The notes: generated from the sequence alone by a model not told the origin. Shown: positions 50,765-61,541, counted from the first letter of the stretch. The stretch: 64,000 nucleotides of DNA from Streptomyces sp. SID13726 (GCF_010548375.1 NZ_JAAGLY010000012.1:1-64000); one strand, 5' to 3'. Translations and numbers: made by a program.

Positions 50765-51693
50765 TTAAACCAGATCCTCCGTCCCGGACCTACGAATGTA
50801 GAGGGTGACCATGAAGAGAATCGCGGCCATCAGGATGAAGGAGAGGGCCGCGGCCGTCGGATAGTCGAGAATCCGCAGGAACTGCGTCTGGATGACGTTT
50901 CCGACCATACGGGTGTCCGTGGAGCCGAGCAGGTCGGCGTTGACGTAGTCACCGGCCGCCGGGATGAAGGTCAGCAGCGTCCCGGAGACCACGCCGGGCA
51001 TCGACAGCGGGAAGGTGACCTTCCGGAAGGTCACCCAGGGCTTGGCGTACAGATCGCCCGCCGCCTCGTGCAGCCGGCCGTCGATGCGCTCCAGGGAGGT
51101 GTACAGCGGCAGGATCATGAACGGCAGGAAGTTGTACGTCAGACCGCAGACCACCGCGAGCGGCGTGGCCAGCACCCGGTCACCGGCGGTCCAGCCGAGC
51201 CAGTTGGTGACGTCCAGGACGTGCAGGGTGTTGAGGGCGCCGACGACCGGGCCGCTGTCCGCGAGGATCGTCTTCCAGGCGAGGGTGCGGATCAGGAAGC
51301 TGGTGAAGAAGGGCGCGATCACCAGGATCATGATCAGGTTCCGCCAGCGTCCCGCGCGGAACGCGATCAGATACGCCAGCGGATACCCCAGCACCAGACA
51401 GAGGATCGTCGCGGCACCGGCGTACAGGATCGAACGCAGGAACTGCGGCCAGTACTCGGACAGCGCGTCCCAGTAGGTGGCGAAGTGCCAGGTGACCTTG
51501 TAGCCCTCCTCCAGGGAGCCCGTCTGCACGGACGTGGAGGCCTGGTAGATCATCGGCAGCGCGAAGAAGACGACCAGCCAGAGAATGCCGGGCAGCAGCA
51601 GCCAGTACGGCGTGAAGCGGCCCCGCTTGCGCGGCGGCTTCTTCTCGGGCGCGGTCGGGGTCAGAGGCGGTGGCGCCTCGGTGAGGGTCGCCA

Positions 51694-51694
<1 letters not shown>
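50765..51694 (-). CDS. potB: Polyamine ABC transporter permease PotB
   Basis: A 309-residue permease with six predicted helices after a ~30-residue Pro-rich tail. The EAA loop reads EAAGDLYAKPWVTFRKVTFPLSM near 207-229, and PAAGDYVNADLLGS is the typical PotB segment. The start ATG at 51694 overlaps the potA stop by 1 bp. Confidence 0.92.
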
Positions 51695-52856
<1,162 letters not shown>

Positions 52857-52860
<4 letters not shown>

Positions 52861-54104
52861 GCCCCAGTCAGCTTCGCGAACTTCTCTTCAAAGGCCGTCT
52901 CTTCCTTCGAGCTCAGCGAGCGGAAGGCGTGGGACTTCGCGGCCATGGCCTTGTCAGGGATGATCAGCGGGTTGTTCGCCGCATCCGGGTCGAGCTTCTC
53001 CAGCTCGGGCTTCACACCGTCGACGGGAGAGACGTAGTTGATGTACGCGGCGAGCTCGGCGGCCGGCTTCGGCTGGTAGTAGAAGTCGATGAGCCGCTCG
53101 GCGTTCGTCTTGTGGCGCGCCTTGTTGGGGATCAGCATGTTGTCGGTCGACGTCATGTATCCGCTCGCGGGAATGATGAAGTCGATGTCCGGGCTGTCCG
53201 CCTTCAGCTGTACGACGTCACCGGCCCAGGCGACACAGGCCGCGAAGTCGCCGCTGGTCAGGTCGGAGGTGTAGTCGTTGCCGGTGAAGCGGCGGATCTG
53301 GCCCTTGTCGACGGCCTTCTGGAGCCGCGCGATGGCCGCGTCGTAGTCGTCGGCGGTGAAGTTCGCCGGGTCCTTGCCCATGTCGAGCAGGGTCATGCCG
53401 ATGCTGTCGCGCATCTCCGACAGGAAGCCGACCCGGCCCTTGAGCTTGGCGTTGTCGAGCAGGTCGGAGATCGACTTCACCTCGACGCCGTCCAGCGCCT
53501 TCTTGTTGTAGGCGATGACGGTCGAGATGCCCTGCCACACATAGGAGTACGCCCGTCCCGGGTCCCAGTCGGGATCGCGGAACTGTGCGGACAGGTTGGC
53601 GTACGCGTGCGGCAGGTTGGAAGCGTCCAGTTTCTGGACCCACCCCAGCCGGATGAGCCGGGCGGCGAGCCAGTCGGTGAGCACGATGATGTCGCGCCCG
53701 GTGTCCTGCCCCGCCGCGAGCTGCGGCTTGATCTTCCCGAAGAACTCGACGTTGTCGTTGATGTCCTCGGTGTACTTGACCGAGATACCGGTCTGCTTCT
53801 TGAACTGTTCGAGCGTGGGGTGGTGCTTCTCGCTCTCGTCCACGTCGATGTACTCGGTCCAGTTGGAGAAGCTGACGGTCTTCTCCTTGGCCGAGTGGTC
53901 CTCCGCGGAGACGCCGCCCTGGGTGTTCCCGGCCGCGGGGATGCCGCAGGCGCTCAGCGCGCCGAGGCCGCCGACCGCGAGCGCGCCGCCCGCGGAGGCA
54001 CGCAGCAGGGACCGCCGGGTCATCGCGGCCCGGCCATTGCGGAAGCTGCGCCGCACGGCGGCCACTTGGGCCGGCGACAGGCGGTCGGGCTCGTACTGCT
54101 CCAT
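52857..54104 (-). CDS. potD: Polyamine-binding lipoprotein PotD
   Basis: A 415-residue lipoprotein. An unusual ~28-residue cytoplasmic lead precedes the twin-arginine signal TRRSLLRASAGGALAVG (about 29-45); the lipobox LSAC places the lipidated Cys near 52. The mature domain starts SFSNWTEYIDVDE, typical of PotD/PotF binding proteins, with WQGISTVIAYNKK and AWAGDVVQLK. It is transcribed after the aldehyde dehydrogenase gene (57 bp). The ATG at 54104 has GAAAGG upstream; the frame is open further up. Confidence 0.92.
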
Positions 54105-54161
54105 GCGCTGATGCCCTTTCGGGAAAGTGGGCGGCCGCTGGTCAGGCGGCCTGAACAACGG

Positions 54162-55697
54162 CTATCGGTCCCCGAAGATCGTGCGGTGCCAGTCCTTCGC
54201 GGCCACCGCGGTGTTGTCGAACATGACGTGCTTGATCTGCGTGTACTCCTCGAACGAGTACGAGGACATGTCCTTGCCGAAGCCGGACGCCTTGTACCCG
54301 CCGTGCGGCATCTCGCTGATGATCGGGATGTGGTCGTTGACCCACACACACCCGGCCTTGATCTCCCGGGTGGCACGGTTGGCCCGGTAGACGTCCCGGC
54401 TCCAGGCGGAGGCGGCGAGCCCGTAAGGCGTGTCGTTGGCGAGCCGAATGCCCTCGTCATCAGTATCGAACGGCAGCACGACCAGCACCGGCCCGAAGAT
54501 CTCGGACTGGACGATCTCGCTGTCCTGGGCGGCGTCGGCGACAAGCGTGGGCTTGTAGTAGGCACCCTTGGCGAGCTCCCCGCCCGGCGCCTCCCCTCCC
54601 GTCACCACGCGCGCGTAGGCACGCGCACGGTCGACGAACCCGGCGACCCGGTCCCGCTGGACGTGCGAGATCAGCGGCCCGAGATCGGTACCGGCGGCGA
54701 ACGGGTCCCCGAGCCGGACGGTCTCCATCAGTGCGGCGGTGCGCTCCACGAACGCCTCGTACAACGGCCGCTGCACGTACGCGCGCGTGGCGGCCGTGCA
54801 GTCCTGCCCGGTGTTGATGAGCGCACCGGCGACGGCCCCATGGACGGCGGCTTCGAGATCGGCGTCGTCGAAGACGACGAACGGCGCCTTGCCGCCCAGC
54901 TCCAGATGGAGCCGCTTGACGGTGGCGGTGGCGACCTCAGCCACCCGCTTGCCCACCGCGGTCGACCCCGTGAACGAGGTCATGACCACATCGGGATGCC
55001 CGACCAGATGCTCGCCGGCCTCCTTCCCGGTCCCGGTGACGATGTTGATGACACCGTCGGGAATCCCGGCGTCGGTGGCGGCCTGGGCGAAGAGAAGCGA
55101 GGTGAGAGGAGTGATCTCGGCAGGCTTCAGCACGATGGTGTTACCGGCGGCGATGGCCGGAAGGATCTTCCAGGCGGCCATCTGGAGCGGGTAGTTCCAA
55201 GGTGCGATGGACCCGACAACCCCAATGGCCTCACGCCGCACATAAGACGTGTGATCCCCGGAGTACTCACCCGCGGACTGCCCCTGAAGATGCCGAGCGG
55301 CCCCGGCGAAGAACGAAGTGTTGTCGATGGTCCCCGGAACGTCGAACTCCCGGGTCAGCTTCAGTGGCTTCCCGCACTGGAGGGACTCCGCGCGGGCGAA
55401 GTCCTCGGCACGCTCGGCGAGCACGGCGGCGAACCGGTGCAGAGCGTCGGAACGATCACCGGGAGTGGCCGCCGCCCACCCGGGGAAGGCCTCACGAGCA
55501 GCGGCGACGGCCGCGTCGACGTCCTCGGCGCCCGCCAGCTCGTAGGTGAAGACCTCCTCACCACTGGCGGGATCCACGACCGAGTGCGTCCGCCCGGAGG
55601 TCCCCTTGGTGAGACGCCCTCCGATGAACTGCGCCCCTTCGGCGAACCGCTCCTGGGCCGGGAACCGGTCCGGGATGGCAGTGCCCGGATTGTGCAT
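54162..55697 (-). CDS. Gamma-aminobutyraldehyde dehydrogenase-like aldehyde dehydrogenase
   Basis: A 511-residue aldehyde dehydrogenase of the PatD/Prr type. It has IAPWNYPLQMAAWKILPAI near 160-178, the catalytic Glu in LHLELGGKAPF near 275 and Cys in NTGQDCTAATR near 310, and the end YKASGFGKDMSSYSFEEYT. It probably oxidises 4-aminobutyraldehyde or a related aminoaldehyde to GABA. It is the first gene of the operon ALDH-potD-potA-potB-potC-FAD oxidase. GGAGGAG precedes the ATG at 55697. Confidence 0.9.
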   Translation of the reverse strand: MHNPGTAIPDRFPAQERFAEGAQFIGGRLTKGTSGRTHSVVDPASGEEVFTYELAGAEDVDAAVAAAREAFPGWAAATPGDRSDALHRFAAVLAERAEDFARAESLQCGKPLKLTREFDVPGTIDNTSFFAGAARHLQGQSAGEYSGDHTSYVRREAIGVVGSIAPWNYPLQMAAWKILPAIAAGNTIVLKPAEITPLTSLLFAQAATDAGIPDGVINIVTGTGKEAGEHLVGHPDVVMTSFTGSTAVGKRVAEVATATVKRLHLELGGKAPFVVFDDADLEAAVHGAVAGALINTGQDCTAATRAYVQRPLYEAFVERTAALMETVRLGDPFAAGTDLGPLISHVQRDRVAGFVDRARAYARVVTGGEAPGGELAKGAYYKPTLVADAAQDSEIVQSEIFGPVLVVLPFDTDDEGIRLANDTPYGLAASAWSRDVYRANRATREIKAGCVWVNDHIPIISEMPHGGYKASGFGKDMSSYSFEEYTQIKHVMFDNTAVAAKDWHRTIFGDR

Positions 55698-55800
55698 GTC
55701 GCTCTCCTCCGCCGTCATCCCTCGTTCCCCGAGGGCGGGTGGCGTAGCTCCAGCTCGATTTGAGTGCCGATCCTGACAGAGCAATGACACTCCTACAAGT

Positions 55801-55836
55801 GATTCCGTTGTTGCCTTTCGGTTACGCGACGGAATC
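55801..55836. promoter_or_regulatory. Inverted repeat upstream of the polyamine operon
   Basis: GATTCCGT (55801-55808) and ACGGAATC (55829-55836) are exact inverted repeats 20 bp apart, about 105 bp before the aldehyde dehydrogenase start and 43 bp before the divergent NADAR gene. It may be an operator for one or both. Confidence 0.4.
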
Positions 55837-55878
55837 TGTCGACCAGGTGTCGAGTCGTCCCCGAAAAGGCAGGACGGA

Positions 55879-56478
55879 GTGTCAGTGGTGCCTGTCAGAC
55901 TCGCGTGCATGGGGAAGATCACGGGGAAGATCGATTCACAGGATGCCCTGGTCAAGCAGGTCAGGGCAGGCGCTCACATCAAGTATCTGCACTTCTGGGG
56001 CCACCGCCCGCTGCCGGACGGCCGAATCGGCGCGAGCTGTCTGAGTCAGTGGTGGCCGTCACCGTTCGTGGTGGACGGAGTGACCTATGCGACCGCCGAG
56101 CACTGGATGATGGCGGGCAAGGCGCGCCTTTTCGAAGATCAGGAAGCCGAACACCGCGTCCTGGCCGCCGGCCACCCCTCCCAGGCCAAGAAGGCGGGCC
56201 GCACGGTCCGCGACTTCGACGAGCAGACCTGGCGACGAGAGCGCTTCGGCATCGTCGTCGAGGGCAGCGTCCACAAGTTCACGGCCCACGACGACCTACG
56301 GCGGTTCCTCCTGAACACCGGCGACCGCGTCCTGGTGGAGGCGAGCCCGGTGGACCGGGTCTGGGGCATCGGCCTGGCGGCGACGGACGAGGCGGCGCAC
56401 GCCCCGGAGCGGTGGCGGGGCCCGAACCTCCTGGGCTTCGCGCTGATGGAGGCGAGAGACACCTTGAGAAACGCGTAA
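55879..56478 (+). CDS. NADAR family protein (YbiA-like, DUF1768)
   Basis: A 199-residue protein of the NADAR family. Typical motifs are LSQWWPSPFVVDGVTYATAEHWMM-type (SQWWPSPF and AEHWMMAGKARLF) and the end GIGLAATD ... WRGPNLLGFALMEAR. NADAR proteins act on ADP-ribose-containing or nucleotide intermediates; YbiA affects riboflavin intermediates in some bacteria and plants, and others remove ADP-ribose from guanine. The substrate here is unknown. GTG at 55879 is used because AGGA lies 6 nt upstream; ATG at 55909 is an alternative. It is divergent from the polyamine operon. Confidence 0.88.
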   Translation: MSVVPVRLACMGKITGKIDSQDALVKQVRAGAHIKYLHFWGHRPLPDGRIGASCLSQWWPSPFVVDGVTYATAEHWMMAGKARLFEDQEAEHRVLAAGHPSQAKKAGRTVRDFDEQTWRRERFGIVVEGSVHKFTAHDDLRRFLLNTGDRVLVEASPVDRVWGIGLAATDEAAHAPERWRGPNLLGFALMEARDTLRNA

Positions 56479-56527
56479 GGGGCGGACCAGGGCCCGCCCC
56501 TCCTGCTCTTCTCTTCTCGTCTTGCCC

Positions 56528-57181
56528 CTAGGCGACAGCGCCGGCGACGACCGCGAGGGATCCGTCGTAGTAGTCGGGCTCGTCGTTCTCCGAGTTGATC
56601 GCGGCAGTGATGCCGATGGCGAGCAGCACGATCACGGCGACGCCGAGGATCGTCCCGATGATGCCCATGATGAAACCGGCCTGCGCCTGCCCGTGGTTGG
56701 TCGCCTCACCCCGCTCGGCCCGCTTGCGTCCCTTGATCCCGAAGACGATGGCCAGCACACCGAGGACCAGCGAGAGGATGCCGTACATGCAGAACAGGGC
56801 ACAGGACAGGATGCCCAGCACCATCGCGGCGACGCCCATACCGTTCTGCGGCGGCATCGGCGGGGCGGGCCAGCCGCCGTACCCCTGCGGGTAGCCGGGG
56901 TAGCCGTATCCGACGGGCGCACCGGGCCCGCCCGGCGCGATGGGAGGCGGTGGCACGGACCCCATGGGCACGCCCTGCTCCGGCGCCGGGTACCCGTACC
57001 CCGGCGGCCCCTGCACGGGCCCCGCGGTCCCGGGCGGCGGAAACCCGTACCCACCACCGGGCACGGACGTCACGGTCGCCTGATCATGCACGGTCGGCGG
57101 CTGCGGCCCCTTCTCCAACGAGGGCCCACCCTCCGGCGGCGCCCACGGATCCCGCTCCCGCTGCACCTCGTCGTCTGCCAT
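56528..57181 (-). CDS. DUF4190-containing membrane protein with Pro/Gly-rich N-terminus
   Basis: A 217-residue membrane protein. The N-terminal half is Pro/Gly/Tyr-rich (PPGYGYPAPEQG, GYGYPGYPQGYGG) and probably disordered. The C-terminal half has two hydrophobic segments (GILSCALFCMYGILSLVLGV and GFIMGIIGTILGVAVIVLLA) flanking KGRKRAERGEATNHGQAQ, the usual DUF4190 pattern. The role is unknown. ATG at 57181 is preferred to the one at 57187 because the GGGGGG tract is then at a normal distance. Confidence 0.8.
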   Translation of the reverse strand: MADDEVQRERDPWAPPEGGPSLEKGPQPPTVHDQATVTSVPGGGYGFPPPGTAGPVQGPPGYGYPAPEQGVPMGSVPPPPIAPGGPGAPVGYGYPGYPQGYGGWPAPPMPPQNGMGVAAMVLGILSCALFCMYGILSLVLGVLAIVFGIKGRKRAERGEATNHGQAQAGFIMGIIGTILGVAVIVLLAIGITAAINSENDEPDYYDGSLAVVAGAVA

Positions 57182-57826
57182 GCGCATGTCCCCCCGCTAG
57201 TCGTACGTGCGGCCATGTTACGGCCCAGTGCGAGGTGAGTTCGGGCCGGGCGCCTATGGGGGTGCCGGGTTCGGTTGTCTGGCGGGTGCGGGAGCGTCGT
57301 GGCTGGTCGCGCAGTTCCCCGCGGGCAGCTGCGCTGGGCTTGAACCGGGCGCCTATGGGGGTGCCTCGCGGTGTGGTCTGGCGGGTGCGGGTGCGTCGTG
57401 GCTTGTCGCGCAGTTCCCCGCGCCCCTGACGAGCTACACCTACCCTGCGCCGATACGTGCCCCCCTCGACCGCGGCGCCCCGCGCGCGCCACCACGGGCC
57501 GTTGGCCGCGTACGGCGCGCAGGGGACGGGGTGGGGGGTGTCCGCCCGCAGCGGCCGGCGTCCGTTACAGAGCCCTGTTTCGATGGACCGAGCCGCCGGA
57601 CCGAGGACGGATACCCCCCACCCCGTCCCCGCCCCCACCACCGGACCGAACGCGCTACAGCAAGCCCCACCGAAGCCGAGCAGGCCGCCGCAGGCATCCA
57701 GGGGCGCGGGGAACTGCGCAAAACGCCCGCCCCCACCGCACCCGCAGACGACACACCCACCCGACCGACAACCACCCCCGCCTAACATGTTCCGCATCGA
57801 TCAGCCGATCACCCGGGAAGGCCCCC
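57182..57826. repeat. 645-bp gene-free region packed with repeats
   Basis: No gene with good coding character is seen. An ~80-bp block (GGGCGCCTATGGGGGTGCC ... GGTCGCGCAGTTCCCCGCG) is present twice in direct orientation, at about 57246-57323 and 57345-57428. An inverted repeat (GGGGACGGGGTGGGGGGT near 57522-57540 and ACCCCCCACCCCGTCCCC near 57612-57630) flanks ~70 bp. A further inverted copy of the interspersed repeat lies at 57699-57719. The start of the adenosine deaminase-family gene follows. Confidence 0.7.
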
Positions 57827-58864
57827 ATGACAACACCCGACCTCCACCCCTTCATCGCCACCCTTCCCAAGGCCGAACTACACGTCCACCACGTCGGCTC
57901 AGCCTCCCCCCGCATCGTCTCCGAACTGGCCGCCCGCCACCCCGACTCCAAGGTCCCCACCGACCCCGAAGCCCTCGCCGACTACTTCACGTTCACGGAC
58001 TTCGCCCACTTCATCGACGTCTACCTCAGCGTCGTGGACCTGATCCGCACCCCCGAGGACGTACGGCTGCTGACCTACGAGGTGGCAAGGGACCTCGCCC
58101 GCCAGCAGGTCCGCTACGCCGAGCTGACCATCACCCCGTTCTCCTCCACCCGCCGCGGCATCGACGAACGCGCGTTCATGGAGGCGATCGAGGACGCCCG
58201 AAAGGCGGCGGAGTCGGAGTTCGGCACGGTCCTGCGCTGGTGCTTCGACATCCCCGGCGAGGCCGGCCTGGAGGCCGCGGAGGAGACGACGAGGCTCGCC
58301 ACGGACGACCGCCTCCGCCCGGAGGGCCTCGTGAGCTTCGGCCTCGGCGGCCCCGAGATCGGCGTACCCCGCCCGCAGTTCAAGCCGTACTTCGACAGGG
58401 CGATCGCGGCAGGCCTGCACTCCGTCCCGCACGCCGGTGAGACGACGGGCCCGGAGACGGTGTGGGACGCCCTCACCCACCTCCGCGCCGAACGCATCGG
58501 CCACGGCACGAACTCCGTCCAGGACCCGAAGCTCCTCGCGCACCTGGCCGAGCACCGCATCCCGCTGGAGGTGTGCCCCACCTCCAACATCGCGACCCGG
58601 GCCGTCCGCACCCTCGACGAGCACCCGATCAAGGAGTTCGCGAAGGCGGGCGTCGTCATCACGATCAACTCGGACGACCCCCCGATGTTCGGCACCGACC
58701 TGAACAGCGAGTACGCGGTGGCGGCAAGGCTCCTGGACCTCGACGAACGCGGCCTGGCGGAGCTGGCGAAGAACGCGGTCGACGCGTCGTTCCTGGACGA
58801 GGCCGGCAAGTCCAGGATCAGGAACGAGATCGACACGTACACCGCCTCCTGGCTCGCCTCCTGA
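57827..58864 (+). CDS. Adenosine deaminase-family enzyme, probably 6-aminodeoxyfutalosine deaminase
   Basis: A 345-residue zinc amidohydrolase. Metal-ligand motifs are ELHVHHVGS near 17-25 (HxH), HAGETTGPETVW near 203, GHGTNSVQD near 226 and NSDDPPMF near 283. The first motif reads HVHHVGSAS instead of the HLHLEGS of true adenosine deaminases. From memory, the corresponding enzyme in S. avermitilis (Sav2595) was shown to deaminate 6-aminodeoxyfutalosine in futalosine-pathway menaquinone synthesis. Adenosine deaminase activity is the alternative. The ATG at 57827 is preceded by GGGAAGG. Confidence 0.85.
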   Translation: MTTPDLHPFIATLPKAELHVHHVGSASPRIVSELAARHPDSKVPTDPEALADYFTFTDFAHFIDVYLSVVDLIRTPEDVRLLTYEVARDLARQQVRYAELTITPFSSTRRGIDERAFMEAIEDARKAAESEFGTVLRWCFDIPGEAGLEAAEETTRLATDDRLRPEGLVSFGLGGPEIGVPRPQFKPYFDRAIAAGLHSVPHAGETTGPETVWDALTHLRAERIGHGTNSVQDPKLLAHLAEHRIPLEVCPTSNIATRAVRTLDEHPIKEFAKAGVVITINSDDPPMFGTDLNSEYAVAARLLDLDERGLAELAKNAVDASFLDEAGKSRIRNEIDTYTASWLAS

Positions 58865-58882
58865 GCCCACCACAATGGACGC

Positions 58883-59614
58883 ATGCAGAAGCTGACGGCC
58901 GTGGCACACCGCGGCGACCCCTACCGCGTCCGTGAGAACACGATCGACTCCCTGCGTGCCGCGCTCGACCGGGGCGCGGACGCGGTGGAGACCGACGTAC
59001 GGCTCACCAAGGACGGCGTCCCCGTCCTGTTGCACGACGAGACGCTGAAGCGCCTGTGGGAGCACGACCGTCCGCTGCTGTCCCTGTCCGCGGCCGAGGT
59101 GCGGGGCCTGACGGACGGCAGGGTGCCGACGCTGGCGGACGCTCTCCAGGCCACCGACGGCCATCGCCTGATGCTCGACCTGCCCGGCACCAGGGAGGTG
59201 CGGGTCGCCCGCCGCGTGGTGGACGTGGTCCGTGAGCACGGCGCCCAGGACCGCGTCTACTACTGCGCCGACGCCACCGCGATGCTCGCCGTACGCGCGG
59301 CCGACCCGGCCGCCGAGATCGCCCTCACCTGGACGAGCCTCGCACCCCCGCGCCCCGCCCTCCTGGACGCGGTCAAGCCCCGCTGGCTCAACTACCGCTT
59401 CCCCCTGCTCGACGGCGCCCTCGCCGATCGCATCCACGCGGACGGCTACCTGATCTCCGTCTGGACCCCCGACACCCGCCGCTCGATGCGCCGCCTGACC
59501 GCGATGGGCGTCGACTCGATCACCACGAACCGCGTGGACGTGCTCTGCGCCCTACGCGCAAGCGCCAACGGGAACGCCAACGGGAACGCGAGCACGAACG
59601 GGAACGCGACCTGA
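58883..59614 (+). CDS. Glycerophosphodiester phosphodiesterase family protein
   Basis: A 243-residue GDPD-fold protein. The catalytic start AHRGDPYRVRENT (residues 8-20) and the ETDVRLTKDGVPVLLHDETLK segment (about 37-57) carry the metal ligands and His residues of the family. No signal peptide is present, so it is probably cytoplasmic. It would hydrolyse glycerophosphodiesters to glycerol 3-phosphate. The C-terminus is an unusual repeat-derived tail (ASANGNANGNASTNGNAT) encoded by short tandem DNA repeats. It follows the deaminase gene by 18 bp. Confidence 0.88.
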   Translation: MQKLTAVAHRGDPYRVRENTIDSLRAALDRGADAVETDVRLTKDGVPVLLHDETLKRLWEHDRPLLSLSAAEVRGLTDGRVPTLADALQATDGHRLMLDLPGTREVRVARRVVDVVREHGAQDRVYYCADATAMLAVRAADPAAEIALTWTSLAPPRPALLDAVKPRWLNYRFPLLDGALADRIHADGYLISVWTPDTRRSMRRLTAMGVDSITTNRVDVLCALRASANGNANGNASTNGNAT

Positions 59615-59630
59615 GAGCCCCACGGCACCG

Positions 59631-61307
59631 CTACACCCGCGACCCCTGAGCCACGGTCGCCGCGTCGGCGGGAGTCGACCTGGTGACGTACTGCGGGACG
59701 GGGGTGTCGTCCGTGCCGGTGTCGCGGACCAGGCCGTAGCGGATCGCGCCGTTCGGGGGGCCGTAGTGGACGTCCTTGTCGACCGCGTCCCAGGTCGACG
59801 GGAACACGCTGAGGCCGTAGTCGGCGCCGCGTTCGTTCTGGACGAGGGTGACGCTGCCGTCGACGTAGAAGTACTCGTTCTGCCACATCTGCTGGGTGCC
59901 GGCGGGCGGGACGGCGTAGCCGGTGGTGGGGTCGCCCATGCCGGTGGAGGCGGTGTCGGCGGGGTTGAGCGGGTCGTCCATGCGGCGGCCGCCGCCCGAG
60001 GCGACGTGGAAGAGCTTGCCCTGGAGGCCGGTCCAGGCGGGCATGACCAGGCTGCCGGAGCGGGAGAGCGGTGCGATCTGCCAGCGGACGAGGACATAGC
60101 CCTTGCCGGTCAGGGTCACGCTGTCGCCACGGTGGTTCATGACGGCGTGCGCGCCGCCGGTGCTGGTGATGCCGGTCTCGGGGCGGTGCGGCAGGGCGGC
60201 GGGCGGGGTGTCCGGGTCAGGGGCCCGGTCGACGGCGTCCACGACACTGCCGTAGACGACGGTCTTCCGCCGGGTGGCCGAGGGCGACGGGGACGGGGTG
60301 GGCGAGGCCGAGGGCGTGGGCGTGGGGGACGCGGTGGGCGAGGGCGGCCGGTGGGTGCTGGCGGCCGTCGGCGAGATCGCCACGCGGGGTGCCGGGGTGT
60401 CCGGGGTCTGGGTGACGACGTACGCGCCGCCCGCGACGATCGTGGCGCCCGCGGTGGCCGCGACGACCGGCTGGGTGAGCGCGCTCATCACCTTGGCGGA
60501 CCAGCTGACGGAGGCGACGGCGGTGGCGGCCGCGGCCGTCTTGCCGCCGAGGGCGAGGGACAGGGTGAAGCCGACCGGGACGGGCACGAGGGCGATCCCG
60601 ACCAGCAGCCGCTCCGCCGGTACGACGGTCTCGCGGGCGTCGCCGCAGTAGCCGCAGCCGCGGATGTGCCGGGCGAGCCGCTTGCGCCAGACCGAGTCGG
60701 GGCCGCCGTCCCAGCGGCCGGTGAGTTCGCGCAGGTCGGGGCAGGCGCCGTCGAGGGCGCGGACGATGCCTCGGGAGGTCTCCAGGCGCTCCTTCATGCG
60801 CTGGACGCGGACGGCGGCGTGCTGGCGGCTGATGCCGACGGCGGCGGCGAGTTCACGCCGGGTGAGTTCGCCGGCGACCTCCAGCCACCACAGGGACAAC
60901 AGTTGCCTGTCCTCGTCGTCGAGCCAGCGCACCGCCTCCGCGACCTCGCGCCGCTGTCCCTCCAACTGGAGCCGGAGCACGGTGAGTTCGGCGAAGTCGG
61001 CGGCCTCGCGCGCGGCCGACTCGTCCAGCGGGGCGGGGGTTCTGCGGCGGGCCCGGTCACGTATCTGGCGCATGGCGATGGCGACCAGCCAGGACCGGAA
61101 GCTGTCCGGGTCGCGCAGGCTGCCGAGGTTGTCGACGGCCCGCAGCATGGTCTCCTGGACGACGTCGTCGACGTCGGCGTGGCCGTTCAGGGCGCGGCCG
61201 ACGATGTTGTACACCAGCGGCAGCCAGCCCTCGACGAGTTCGTCCAGCGCGCGCCGGTCGCCGTCCTGCGCCGCCGCGATGGTGTCGCGCCACTGCCGCG
61301 TGTCCAC
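59631..61307 (-). CDS. ECF sigma factor fused to zinc-finger, membrane and extracellular domains
   Basis: A 558-residue protein. The N-terminal ~180 residues are an ECF sigma factor: region 2 with DVDDVVQETMLRAVDNLGSL and region 4 with LTRRELAAAVGISRQHAAVRVQR. A zinc-binding segment with HIRGCGYC (H-x3-C-x2-C, as in zinc anti-sigma factors) follows near 230. Then come hydrophobic segments (about 245-310), a Pro/Thr/Ser-rich linker (about 330-370) and a ~190-residue extracytoplasmic domain of unknown type. This resembles the ECF52/53-like sigma factors with built-in anti-sigma modules. GTG at 61307 has GAAAGGA upstream; the frame is open to a GTG at 61412. Confidence 0.85.
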   Translation of the reverse strand: MDTRQWRDTIAAAQDGDRRALDELVEGWLPLVYNIVGRALNGHADVDDVVQETMLRAVDNLGSLRDPDSFRSWLVAIAMRQIRDRARRRTPAPLDESAAREAADFAELTVLRLQLEGQRREVAEAVRWLDDEDRQLLSLWWLEVAGELTRRELAAAVGISRQHAAVRVQRMKERLETSRGIVRALDGACPDLRELTGRWDGGPDSVWRKRLARHIRGCGYCGDARETVVPAERLLVGIALVPVPVGFTLSLALGGKTAAAATAVASVSWSAKVMSALTQPVVAATAGATIVAGGAYVVTQTPDTPAPRVAISPTAASTHRPPSPTASPTPTPSASPTPSPSPSATRRKTVVYGSVVDAVDRAPDPDTPPAALPHRPETGITSTGGAHAVMNHRGDSVTLTGKGYVLVRWQIAPLSRSGSLVMPAWTGLQGKLFHVASGGGRRMDDPLNPADTASTGMGDPTTGYAVPPAGTQQMWQNEYFYVDGSVTLVQNERGADYGLSVFPSTWDAVDKDVHYGPPNGAIRYGLVRDTGTDDTPVPQYVTRSTPADAATVAQGSRV

Positions 61308-61541
61308 GTCGTCCTTTCCGGCCGGTGCCCCTCCGTGCGTGTTCGTGCGTGGAGACGGAGTGAAGGGCTCCGCGATAACACTTTTTTCGTCCCCTAGGGG
61401 GCCTCCCTCCACAACTCCCCTACGCTCAGCGGGAGTTGCTCAGGGTGAGACCAGGGTCGGGGCCCTCCTCGCCAACGATCCCGCCGCCTCGACGGCCCCG
61501 CAGGATGATCACACATATCCCACATCCGCAGGAGCCGCCCC

